Shown one piece after another: positions 1-6,800 of a stretch of DNA of 19,736 nt. Origin of the DNA: Roseburia sp. CAG:303 (GTDB lineage: Bacteria; Bacillota; Clostridia; Lachnospirales; Lachnospiraceae); contig FR900164.1 in NCBI GenBank assembly GCA_000437755.1, positions 6,566-26,301 on the forward strand. Direction: 5' to 3'. Within the stretch, counting starts at the first letter, position 1; every line of letters begins with the position of its first letter. Both the position numbers and the translations under genes were made by a program. The notes beneath the pieces were generated by a model. It searched no databases and was not told where the DNA came from. It saw only the letters and a list, made by a program, of their open reading frames with translations.

Positions 1-516
1 GAAACAAGCAGTATGTTTTTTAATCTGTTCCGCGGATGGTTTGAAGTTGTGCGTCAGGAATATAATGAGTTTGTCAATGCACTGCTCGCAGGAAATGTAA
101 AAGCCATGACTAATTATATGAATGATGTGGCACTGGAAACATTCAGTAATTTTGACACGGGCAGACGTGCTTCAAAGCGGACGCAGCCGGAGCGGTTCTA
201 TCATGGATTTGTATTAGGACTTCTCGTATCGCTGAGAGACGAATACCAGCTGAAATCCAACCGGGAAAGCGGGTATGGCAGATATGATGTGATGCTGATA
301 CCGAAGAGCCGGGAAAAAGATGCTATCGTAATGGAATTTAAGGTATATGATGAGGATGAGGAAAAAGGACTGTCTGAAACTGTGGCGGCAGCATTAAAAC
401 AGATTGACGAAAAAAATTACGATGCAGAGCTGCTTTCACTTGGCATGGAAAAAGAGAGAATCCGGCATTATGGATTTGCATTTGAAGGAAAAAAAGTATT
501 GATTGGAAAGGTATGA
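1..516 (+). CDS. C-terminal part of PD-(D/E)XK nuclease-like protein (AAA-ATPase-like/DUF1703 family), 5' truncated
   Basis: The reading frame is open from base 1, so the gene starts outside the window; the ATG at 13 is probably internal, since full members of this family run to about 500-600 residues. What remains is the C-terminal domain, ending at TGA 514-516. The motif GYGRYDVML, then VMEFKVYD, gives the D...ExK core of the PD-(D/E)XK nuclease fold (Asp codon 286-288; Glu and Lys codons 334-342). This arrangement is typical of proteins that carry an N-terminal AAA-ATPase-like domain before the nuclease-like domain. They are abundant and often multicopy in gut Clostridia and Bacteroidetes, and their biological role is not established. 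The ATPase half cannot be seen here, so only the C-terminal assignment rests on sequence. Confidence 0.8.
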   Translation, partial: ETSSMFFNLFRGWFEVVRQEYNEFVNALLAGNVKAMTNYMNDVALETFSNFDTGRRASKRTQPERFYHGFVLGLLVSLRDEYQLKSNRESGYGRYDVMLIPKSREKDAIVMEFKVYDEDEEKGLSETVAAALKQIDEKNYDAELLSLGMEKERIRHYGFAFEGKKVLIGKV

Positions 517-526
517 AAAAATACAA

Positions 527-595
527 TATCAGGTGGTATTTATGGACATTAAACTGCCATATATGAATGGACTGCAGGCAACAGAATTTTATAAA
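527..595 (+). pseudogene. Remnant of a response-regulator receiver domain
   Basis: This frame reads YQVVFMDIKLPYMNG and then LQATE, which closely matches the phosphoacceptor region of REC domains (consensus like L-M-D-I-x-M-P-x-M-N-G-L-E-A-T). Conservation stops after about 22 codons: the frame runs on as unrelated sequence to a TAA near 635. Upstream, the nuclease-like gene stops only 11 bases before. No full receiver domain is present, so this is most likely a decayed fragment left by rearrangement. A 30-residue peptide starting at ATG 542 is formally possible. The match rests on motif recognition by eye only. Confidence 0.45.
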
Positions 596-604
596 ATTAT
601 TTTC

Positions 605-634
605 TTGACAAGATTATACAAAATATGCTATCTT
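605..634 (+). promoter_or_regulatory. Sigma-A promoter of the riboswitch-controlled operon
   Basis: The -35 box TTGACA (605-610) is perfect. An 18-base spacer leads to the -10 box TATCTT (629-634), which has an extended TGC just upstream. Transcription would begin near 641, a few bases before the c-di-GMP-I aptamer, so promoter and riboswitch positions fit each other. Confidence 0.7.
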
Positions 635-649
635 TAAAGAGGAAATGAA

Positions 650-772
650 TTTGATGAGGGCAAACATGTGGAAACATATGGACGCAAAGTTGGGAGTCTA
701 AGGGGATAAAGATAATAAGACATTATATAACGTATTTAGAGATATTTCTAAGATAGTCCGACCGCAATGAAA
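650..772 (+). promoter_or_regulatory. Cyclic di-GMP-I (GEMM-I) riboswitch aptamer
   Basis: The conserved blocks appear in the right order: GGCAAAC (659-665), a hairpin CATGTG-GAAA-CATATG with a GAAA tetraloop (665-680), GGACGCAAAG (680-689), then GTCTAAG (696-702). The P3 helix can be drawn by hand: GTTGGG 689-694 pairs with TCCGAC 757-762, and GGGGATA-type pairs continue between 703-708 and 743-748. TCTAAG (697-702) and TAAGA (749-753) face each other like an 11-nt tetraloop receptor (usual form CCUAAG/UAUGG), the expected docking site for the GAAA loop. P1 is weak (TTTGAT 650-655 with ATGAAA 767-772, one mismatch). P3 has an unusually long AT-rich distal loop. The ligand assignment follows from the family. 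Confidence 0.85.
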
Positions 773-812
773 GGAAGTAATAACCTGTATCATGTGGTCG
801 GGCTATTTTTAT
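750..812 (+). terminator. Riboswitch expression platform: intrinsic terminator with long loop
   Basis: Bases 750-763 (AAGATAGTCCGACC) pair with 796-809 (GGTCGGGCTATTTT) over 14 base pairs with G-U wobbles, followed by a T/A-rich run. The loop is about 32 bases. The 5' arm is the same sequence that forms the 3' side of aptamer P3 (743-762), so the folded aptamer and the terminator exclude each other. This predicts that c-di-GMP binding blocks termination, giving an ON switch for the gene at 894. Direction of control is inferred from pairing only. Confidence 0.7.
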
Positions 813-893
813 ATTTATATATGCCGGACAGTAGTGGGAAATTACTTTACATCAAGTTTGATTTTACAAAATAACAAGGTAAGGAGAACAAAG

Positions 894-3800
894 ATGAGAA
901 AAAGTTGGAAAAGGATAGTAGCAGCAGGGTTGGCAGCTGTTACAATGTGTACGTCCGTAAATCTACAGGCATTTGCAGAAGATGGCACTATTTTATCTGC
1001 TGAAGCGAAATGGGATGGAGTAACAATGACAAACAGCTATGAAGGAGATGGTTACACTGTTACTTATACGTTGTCAGGATATTGGGAAGGCGGTTATAAT
1101 GCAAGCATAAGAATTGACAATGTAAGTCAGGAAGCCATTCATAACTGGTACTTACGGGTAGATTCAGAAAAAGATCTTTTTAATATCTGGAATGGTTCGA
1201 TATATGAGGAAACCGAAACGGGTTATGTTATTAAAAATGCTGGTTGGAATCAGGATATTCCAAAGGGTGGATATGTGGAATTTGGAATCAGCGGAAATAA
1301 AAACTTCGATGGATTTCCGGAGAAATGCGAATTGGCGGGCGGTATCCAGCAAGAAGATACGCAGTGTTATGCAGTGAATTACCACCTTGATAATGATTGG
1401 CAGCTTGGCTTTACAGCTACGATAAATATAGGTGCAAAATCAGATAGAACGATAGAAGACTGGATATTGGAGTTTGATTATAATAGAGAAATTACATCTG
1501 TTTGGAATGCAGTTATAGAATCGCATGAAGGGAATCATTATGTGATACGAAATGTTGGATATAATGCAAATATTTCAAATGGACAGGATGTGTATTTTGG
1601 ATTTCAGGGAACTGGCGGAACATCTTTAGAAGAACCTCAAAATTACAATTTATATTCTTATGCTTATAATAATAATATTGTAGAAGAAAAGAGTATTGTA
1701 TTTGATGTTTGCGGAGATGATGTTAGTAACATACCAGGAGTACAACTGGTTTGTGCAGGGGAATACGCACAAAAACCAGAAAATCCGGTTCGTGAGGGCT
1801 TCTATTTTACTGGATGGTATACAGATGAGGATAAGAAACAATTATTTGATTTTGATAATACACAGATACAGGATAATATTACTTTGTATGCAGGCTGGTT
1901 GGATTATACTAATACAACCGATACTGATGGGGATGGAATCGTTGATGAATTGGAAATTGTAATAGGTACGAATCCTAATAGTGTTGATACAGACGGAGAT
2001 GGGTTAAGTGATTATGATGAAATAGAGAAAGTGTATACTAATCCATTGAGAAGAGACTCTGATGATAATGGTATTGAGGATGGGGATGAAGATTATGATG
2101 GAGATGGTATAACAAATAAGTTTGAAATAACTCTAGGTACAGACCCGACTTTAAGTGACACAGATGGAGATGGGCTAAATGATTATGATGAAGTGAATAA
2201 GTATGGTACAAATCCTATTTTAGTTGATACAGATACTGATGGTGTATCTGATGGAAGGGAGATTGAATTAGGTACAAATCCACTTGTATATCAAGCCTTA
2301 TTTATGATTACGGAAACACTAGATTTAGGCGATAGTGTTCTTCCATCAGTGACGCTTGAACTTACTGGTAAGCAAGTAGAAACATTAGATATTAATATTG
2401 TGGAAGATGAAATACTATTTCCTAATACTATTCCGGGGTATATAGGTGCGGCATATAATTTTAGTGTTGATGGAACATTTAAAGAGGCAGTATTAAGCTT
2501 TCAGTTTAATGAAAAATTGTTAGAAGATGAAACATTTGATCCTGTTATATACTATTTCAATGAACAAGAACAACAATTAGAGGAACTTGAAACAAGCATT
2601 AATGGTAATATTGCTAGTGCAAAGACCAATCACTTTTCTACATATATACTGATTAATAGAACAGTGTTTGAAGAATCTAAAATATGGATTGATGTATGGG
2701 ATTCACAAGGTTATTCTGGTGTGGAGGTGATTCTTGTTATTGATGATTCTGGTAGCATGACATGGCATGATGGTTATAATAAGAGATTAGAAGTTGCTCA
2801 AAGTTTAATAGAAAATTTGCCAAGTAATAGTAAAGTAGGTGTTGTAAAATTTGCATCTTCTACAACAGTTTTGACATCGAACATAACATCGGATAAAGAA
2901 GTAGCTAAAAATTATTTGACAACTAATTATTTTCGTTCATCGGGTGGAACATATATGTATAATGCAATTAATAGTGCATTCTCACTATTTGAAACAACAG
3001 AAGACAATATTTTAAAAATGATGGTAGTGTTAAGTGATGGGGAAACATCAGACATTGGTAAGCATTCATCAATAATTAAAACAGCTAGCAATAAGGGTGT
3101 TAAGATATATACCGTGGGTTTAGGAAACTCTAGCTCGAGTTATTTTACACAATATTTAAAGCCGTTAGCAAATAATACAGCAGGCACATTTTATTTAGCA
3201 TCTGATGCAAATCAATTAGAGGATATTTATAGTGATATAAATGATAAAATTGACATTGAAACAGATAGTGATAATGATGGCATTGCAGATTATTATGAAG
3301 ATAATATGGTTTTATTTAATAATGTAAAAATAAAGTTAGACAAGAATAATCCCGATACAGATGATGATGGATTAATGGATGGCCAAGAAGTTGTCGAGTT
3401 AAGGTATGAATATAATGAAGATAAAACGAAAGTAAGAGTTACAGGGAAGTTATTATCTAGTCCTATAAATGCTGATACAGATGGTGATTTGGATATTGAT
3501 TCGATTGATCCTGAGCCATTTGACTATCAGTTGAATGATTTGCTGTGTTATAATATATCAAAATTAAATGATTTGGCAATAGCGTATAAAAATCAGAACA
3601 AATATAGTTCAGCAGAATATAATACAAAAGTTGAAGATTGGTTAACTTTTATGTTTATCAGACAATTTAATAGTAGTTATATTGGGGGAAATTGGAATGG
3701 GACAGGAAAGGACATTGATACAGGATTTGTTAATCATGTAAAAGCTAAAGATGCAGAGTTATATGCATATTTTGAAAGTAAAACCGATTATTATGCAACT

Positions 3801-4382
3801 GCTACTGGAGAAACAGGTGATTTGTATCATTTAGCGGCAACAGCAACCGGATATATATATAATTCTGATTTAGGAGATGGATTACAATTTGGTCTTATGC
3901 CAGAATACCATATCAACAATTTATCAGGTTGGGCAGGAGATCTGCAAACTGCTATGAATGATGCTATGGTAATAACAAATAAGTCAAATGATTATAATGT
4001 ATTTAAAAAAGTAATGTTGAATTTGATTGGTTATAATGCAGAAGTGGATGATGTATATTCCAACTACAGTCATACGTTTGATATGGATGATGTTTATGCT
4101 GATACAGATGCATATAATGTATATAAACTATTAAAAAATGGTAAAACAATGGAAGAAGCTTTGGATAACTATTATAAGGGTGGTTATCGGAATCGATATA
4201 CTGAGTTTACTAATAATTGGAGTGAAGCAAAGGTAAAAGATACTGCATATATTTATACAAAAAACAAGTATATGGGGGTAATTCGTTGGCCACTGTTTAA
4301 ATATGACTTCAAAGCAAATCAATCCAAAGCAGCACGGGATGCATTTGTGGAATTTGTATTAGAAAGGAGAAAAAGTGAATAA
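894..4382 (+). CDS. Secreted multidomain surface protein: CBM2-like x2, InlB repeat, calcium-binding repeats, vWA domain, unknown C-terminal domain
   Basis: The start is ATG 894 (1162 residues), preceded by AAGGAG at 881-886. An in-frame ATG at 792 lies inside the terminator and lacks a ribosome binding site. Residues 1-28 form a Sec signal peptide, with likely cleavage at AFA-ED. Two CBM2-like beta-sandwich domains follow (about 38-150 and 157-255; recurring pattern WNG/WNA...I.N.G.N..I..G..V.FG), then an InlB/Listeria-Bacteroides repeat (about 266-338, FTGWY...LYAGW). Asp-rich thrombospondin-3-like calcium repeats lie at about 342-467 and 788-880 (DTDGDGLSDYDE type). The vWA domain (about 607-787) keeps the MIDAS: DDSGS at 617-621, GGTYM, SDGETSD. 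The last 280 residues are unrecognised. There is no LPXTG or C-terminal anchor. A calcium-stabilised, carbohydrate-binding adhesin is the likeliest role. AT-rich codon use differs from metK and atp genes, suggesting accessory origin. Confidence 0.85.
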   Translation: MRKSWKRIVAAGLAAVTMCTSVNLQAFAEDGTILSAEAKWDGVTMTNSYEGDGYTVTYTLSGYWEGGYNASIRIDNVSQEAIHNWYLRVDSEKDLFNIWNGSIYEETETGYVIKNAGWNQDIPKGGYVEFGISGNKNFDGFPEKCELAGGIQQEDTQCYAVNYHLDNDWQLGFTATINIGAKSDRTIEDWILEFDYNREITSVWNAVIESHEGNHYVIRNVGYNANISNGQDVYFGFQGTGGTSLEEPQNYNLYSYAYNNNIVEEKSIVFDVCGDDVSNIPGVQLVCAGEYAQKPENPVREGFYFTGWYTDEDKKQLFDFDNTQIQDNITLYAGWLDYTNTTDTDGDGIVDELEIVIGTNPNSVDTDGDGLSDYDEIEKVYTNPLRRDSDDNGIEDGDEDYDGDGITNKFEITLGTDPTLSDTDGDGLNDYDEVNKYGTNPILVDTDTDGVSDGREIELGTNPLVYQALFMITETLDLGDSVLPSVTLELTGKQVETLDINIVEDEILFPNTIPGYIGAAYNFSVDGTFKEAVLSFQFNEKLLEDETFDPVIYYFNEQEQQLEELETSINGNIASAKTNHFSTYILINRTVFEESKIWIDVWDSQGYSGVEVILVIDDSGSMTWHDGYNKRLEVAQSLIENLPSNSKVGVVKFASSTTVLTSNITSDKEVAKNYLTTNYFRSSGGTYMYNAINSAFSLFETTEDNILKMMVVLSDGETSDIGKHSSIIKTASNKGVKIYTVGLGNSSSSYFTQYLKPLANNTAGTFYLASDANQLEDIYSDINDKIDIETDSDNDGIADYYEDNMVLFNNVKIKLDKNNPDTDDDGLMDGQEVVELRYEYNEDKTKVRVTGKLLSSPINADTDGDLDIDSIDPEPFDYQLNDLLCYNISKLNDLAIAYKNQNKYSSAEYNTKVEDWLTFMFIRQFNSSYIGGNWNGTGKDIDTGFVNHVKAKDAELYAYFESKTDYYATATGETGDLYHLAATATGYIYNSDLGDGLQFGLMPEYHINNLSGWAGDLQTAMNDAMVITNKSNDYNVFKKVMLNLIGYNAEVDDVYSNYSHTFDMDDVYADTDAYNVYKLLKNGKTMEEALDNYYKGGYRNRYTEFTNNWSEAKVKDTAYIYTKNKYMGVIRWPLFKYDFKANQSKAARDAFVEFVLERRKSE

Positions 4383-4767
4383 AAAGGCTTACATAAGTAT
4401 TATTATTGTTTTATTATTTTTGGTGCTGGTTGCAGGCTCATACGCTATAATGCATTGGCTTTGCAATTATTCGGCACGAGAGTGGTTTAGGGAGAGTATT
4501 AATGGTGGGGATTATGTGATTGTTGGTGAAGAGATAGGTAATACAATGTTTGATGGTGACACTCAGGTTGAAATCTCTATTTTTGACCATATTAATAAAG
4601 TTCATATGATTTCTTTTAAGACAGGAATTAGTAACCAGGGAGAGAAGTTGTCGGATGAAAATTATATTATTGAATGTACTGAGGAATATATAAAAATTGA
4701 GCTAATTAATTTTAATGGTCAAAAAAAAGTGGCGTATCGATTTTTCTTTGAAGATTTTAAGTATTAA
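4375..4767 (+). CDS. Small membrane-anchored hypothetical protein
   Basis: GTG start at 4375, overlapping the end of the vWA gene by 8 bases, with GAAAGGAG just upstream inside that gene; this suggests translational coupling. The 130-residue product has one hydrophobic segment (about residues 5-25), likely an uncleaved signal anchor, since no lipobox cysteine follows it. The remaining ~105 residues would be extracytoplasmic and look like a small beta-rich domain. I do not recognise the family. Tight coupling to the large secreted protein makes an accessory, anchoring, chaperone or protective role for that protein plausible, but this is inferred from position only. Confidence 0.7.
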   Translation: MNKKAYISIIIVLLFLVLVAGSYAIMHWLCNYSAREWFRESINGGDYVIVGEEIGNTMFDGDTQVEISIFDHINKVHMISFKTGISNQGEKLSDENYIIECTEEYIKIELINFNGQKKVAYRFFFEDFKY

Positions 4768-4807
4768 TGATTTTTGAAAATGATGAATATTTGAAGAAAG
4801 GAATTGT

Positions 4808-5473
4808 ATGGAATTAGAAATTGTAAGTACCATAGCAGTAATTTACTGCTATGGTTATGTAATCTATTATAAACTGGAATTTTTTGAATGGACAGCGATA
4901 TGTCTGGATTATAGGGTAGGTCGCTCAATGACATATTATCCGGAATATGTATATGAACTGGTTGAGAATGGAGAGACAGTAACATATAAAAATCGTGGAT
5001 TTGCAGTTGGATTTCCGAGAAAAGGAAGAAAACATCGCGTGTTGATAAAGAAAAAAGATTATAACAAAATAGTGGGTTATAGTGAGTATATCACATATAA
5101 AGTGCTGGGAACATTAATGCTGTTTCTGTTTGATAAGATTCTGTGTTACAGTGAAATGTGTGATGCCTATATAAATGCGTTATTTAAAGTGATTGATGAA
5201 GAAGAGAATGGAAAATATTATGTATGTGAAAAACGGGAAAATCTGATAGATGTTATGCGATATATGGAAAATCTGGCACAGTTAAGAATACTTGGCGAAC
5301 AGGAATATTATGCATATATCGAAAAAACAGGATTGATAGGTGGAATAGTAAATGCTTTTAATAATATTGAACAATTAAAAATAGATATCAATAATTCAAT
5401 TTGGGATATAAAAAAATGTGCAAATCGGTTAGGACTAAGGCTGTCTAATAAGATTAGTTATGAAGTAGAATAG
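4808..5473 (+). CDS. DUF3592-like membrane protein, tandem copy 1 (long form)
   Basis: ATG 4808 follows AGAAAGGAATTGT, the same ribosome binding context as the two later copies. Of 221 residues, the first ~115 are shared with copies 2 and 3: an N-terminal hydrophobic segment (about 4-20), then a soluble domain with YYPEYVYEL, ENGETVTYKNRG and a Gly/Lys-rich stretch, then a second hydrophobic segment (about 98-110). This layout, with a Y.P...Y...G...Y core between two membrane segments, resembles DUF3592 proteins, whose function is unknown. Only this copy continues for about 110 further residues, a mostly helical tail including YMENLAQLRILGEQEYY, which I do not recognise. Its origin as a fusion or the ancestral full form is open. 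Confidence 0.65.
   Translation: MELEIVSTIAVIYCYGYVIYYKLEFFEWTAICLDYRVGRSMTYYPEYVYELVENGETVTYKNRGFAVGFPRKGRKHRVLIKKKDYNKIVGYSEYITYKVLGTLMLFLFDKILCYSEMCDAYINALFKVIDEEENGKYYVCEKRENLIDVMRYMENLAQLRILGEQEYYAYIEKTGLIGGIVNAFNNIEQLKIDINNSIWDIKKCANRLGLRLSNKISYEVE
4830..4854. repeat. Perfect inverted repeat at the left edge of duplicated block 1
   Basis: CCATAGCAGTAA (4830-4841) and TTACTGCTATGG (4843-4854) are perfect 12-base inverted arms around one central T. The site is inside the coding region (reads I-A-V-I-Y-C-Y-G) and sits where strong nucleotide identity to copy 2 begins. Confidence 0.75.
4832..5137 (+). repeat. Duplicated coding block, copy 1
   Basis: This block recurs at 5599-5904 (about 10 mismatches in 306 bases by eye) and partly at 6015-6275 (4 mismatches in 261 bases). 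Bases 4994-5137 are identical to copy 2; bases 4865-5059 are identical to copy 3. The differing mosaic points to recent duplication with gene conversion. Confidence 0.9.
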
Positions 5474-5492
5474 CACATATATTCAGGTAACT

Positions 5493-5540
5493 GCGAAATT
5501 CCTAATATCTATTCAGAAGATACCGATATTGGGATTTCGC
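5493..5540. repeat. Intergenic hairpin between tandem copies 1 and 2
   Basis: GCGAAATTCCTAATATC (5493-5509) pairs with GATATTGGGATTTCGC (5525-5540) with one bulge and one G-U pair, around a 15-base loop. No T-run follows on either strand, so it is not a standard intrinsic terminator. It could be an mRNA processing or stability element, or a trace of a small mobile repeat. Confidence 0.6.
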
Positions 5541-5574
5541 AAATACCACCTATATATTTGCAGAAAGGACGTAT

Positions 5575-5967
5575 ATGGATATAATAATTTTATATTTAAT
5601 AGCAGTAATTTACTGCTATGGTTATGTAATCTATTATAAACTGGAATTTTTTGAATGGACAGCGATATGTCTGGATTATCTGACTGGTCGCTCAATGGCA
5701 TATCATCCGGAATATGTATATGAACTGGTTGAAAATGGAGAGACAGTGACATATAAAAACCGTGGATTTGCAGTTGGATTTCCGAGAAAAGGAAGAAAAC
5801 ATCGCGTGTTGATAAAGAAAAAAGATTATAACAAAATAGTGGGTTATAGTGAGTATATCACATATAAAGTGCTGGGAACATTAATGCTGTTTCTGTTTGA
5901 TAAGGACATTAATGCTGATTTTAATGATTTTTTAAATAATTTGCAGAAAGGATATATATGGAGTTAA
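5575..5967 (+). CDS. DUF3592-like membrane protein, tandem copy 2
   Basis: ATG 5575 follows TTTGCAGAAAGGACGTAT. The 130-residue protein has the same two-membrane-segment layout as copy 1 and is almost identical to it through LMLFLFDK. It differs in a short block after the membrane segment (LTGRSMAYHP in place of VGRSMTYYP). After the shared region it ends in an unrelated tail (DINADFNDFLNNLQKG) that runs over the ribosome binding site and start of copy 3, overlapping that gene by 10 bases. The short tail looks like a product of recombination rather than a conserved domain: ACATTAATGCTG occurs twice, at 5878 and 5906, flanking the junction. Function unknown; probably expressed together with copies 1 and 3. 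Confidence 0.65.
   Translation: MDIIILYLIAVIYCYGYVIYYKLEFFEWTAICLDYLTGRSMAYHPEYVYELVENGETVTYKNRGFAVGFPRKGRKHRVLIKKKDYNKIVGYSEYITYKVLGTLMLFLFDKDINADFNDFLNNLQKGYIWS
5599..5904 (+). repeat. Duplicated coding block, copy 2
   Basis: Matches 4832-5137 at a constant offset of 767 bases. It begins with the ATAGCAGTAA-T-TTACTGCTAT palindrome (5599-5619), also present in copy 1. The variable positions fall mostly in 5676-5760; the rest is identical to copy 1. Confidence 0.9.
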
Positions 5968-6311
5968 TAGTTGCAAGTTTAATAATAGTGTTTATTTGTT
6001 GTGGTTGTATAATATATTATAAACTGGAATTTTTTGAATGGACAGCGATATGTCTGGATTATAGGGTAGGTCGCTCAATGACATATTATCCGGAATATGT
6101 ATATGAACTGGTTGAGAATGGAGAGACAGTAACATATAAAAATCGTGGATTTGCAGTTGGATTTCCGAGAAAAGGAAGAAAACATCGCGTGTTGATAAAG
6201 AAAAAAGATCATAACAAAATAGTGGGTTATAGTGAATATATCGCATATAAAGTGGTGGGAACATTAATGCTGTTTATTTTTGTATTAGAAATAATATGTG
6301 AGATGAGATAA
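5958..6311 (+). CDS. DUF3592-like membrane protein, tandem copy 3
   Basis: ATG 5958 follows TTTGCAGAAAGGATATAT and overlaps the end of copy 2. The 117-residue protein has a different N-terminal membrane segment (VASLIIVFICCG) from copies 1 and 2. From YYKLEFFEW onward it is almost identical to copy 1, with the same VGRSMTYYPEY block, then ends in a distinct C-terminal hydrophobic stretch (LMLFIFVLEII). This may be the cleanest complete form of the family: membrane segment, small soluble domain, membrane segment. Function is unknown; the resemblance to DUF3592 is my reading of the pattern. Confidence 0.65.
   Translation: MELIVASLIIVFICCGCIIYYKLEFFEWTAICLDYRVGRSMTYYPEYVYELVENGETVTYKNRGFAVGFPRKGRKHRVLIKKKDHNKIVGYSEYIAYKVVGTLMLFIFVLEIICEMR
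6015..6275 (+). repeat. Duplicated coding block, copy 3
   Basis: Matches 4865-5125 at a constant offset of 1150 bases with 4 mismatches counted by eye (first at 6210). The upstream palindrome seen in copies 1 and 2 is absent, as the N-terminal segment has diverged. Confidence 0.9.
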
Positions 6312-6346
6312 CGGATACAAAACTCGGAAGTCAGGAGGAGAAAAAT

Positions 6347-6784
6347 ATGTCGAGATTATTGATAAAAATTATTTGGTTTATTTTGGGGGTAGCAGCATTA
6401 TTTTATGGTATAAAAGGAATATATTTCTGCTTTACAGGAGGAACAGTAGAAACACTTGACTCTTCCAGCGATGGAGTCGGTGGATTTTTTGGGCTGCTGT
6501 GGTGCTTTTATTATATCGGAATTGGATTGTTTGTATTAATCGGGATAAAAGAGATAAGAGAGAAAAAAAAGAATAAAAATGAAACGGAGGAAAATAAAGC
6601 GGAAGAAAAAGAAGAAGAGAAAAAGAAGGAAGAATCGTTGATGAACTCTCCGTACTGCAGATGGTGGAAGGATGATTTGGGATATCACAATGAGCATCAT
6701 CCATTTACCGGATATGTGCAGGGATCGTGGGATGGAATCTGTCCGGAATGTGGAAAGAAAATAGAATATCTTAAAGTGAAATAA
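6347..6784 (+). CDS. Two-TM membrane protein with charged linker and possible zinc-binding tail
   Basis: ATG 6347 follows AGGAGGAG with good spacing. The 145-residue product has hydrophobic segments at about 5-27 and 45-68. A Lys/Glu-rich, probably coiled or disordered linker spans about 69-97. The C-terminal domain contains Cys104, a His cluster (114, 117, 118) and a CPEC knuckle (Cys132, Cys135), followed by GKKIEY. The CPECGKK knuckle resembles half of a zinc ribbon; with Cys104 or the histidines it could complete a metal site. It is the last gene before the metK leader and probably belongs to the upstream cluster, as no terminator is visible between them. Family not recognised. Confidence 0.65.
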   Translation: MSRLLIKIIWFILGVAALFYGIKGIYFCFTGGTVETLDSSSDGVGGFFGLLWCFYYIGIGLFVLIGIKEIREKKKNKNETEENKAEEKEEEKKKEESLMNSPYCRWWKDDLGYHNEHHPFTGYVQGSWDGICPECGKKIEYLKVK

Positions 6785-6800
6785 AAGAAAAAAATTCCTA

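Noticed and set aside
792..893. Upstream ATG at 792 as start of the vWA protein
   Set aside because: It lies inside the riboswitch terminator, has no ribosome binding site, and would bury the signal peptide 34 residues inside the protein.
4290..4382. Sortase (LPXTG) or other C-terminal anchor on the vWA protein
   Set aside because: The C-terminus is charged, with no LPXTG motif and no hydrophobic segment before the end.
5493..5540. Intrinsic terminator after tandem copy 1
   Set aside because: The stem is strong, but no T-run follows on either strand.
4764..6264. Minus-strand open frames repeated in each of the three tandem copies
   Set aside because: They are antisense shadows of the same duplicated coding block and have no ribosome binding sites or known protein features.
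4832..6275. CRISPR-like or non-coding repeat array
   Set aside because: The repeated blocks are long, unequally spaced and keep coding frame; they are tandem paralogous genes.
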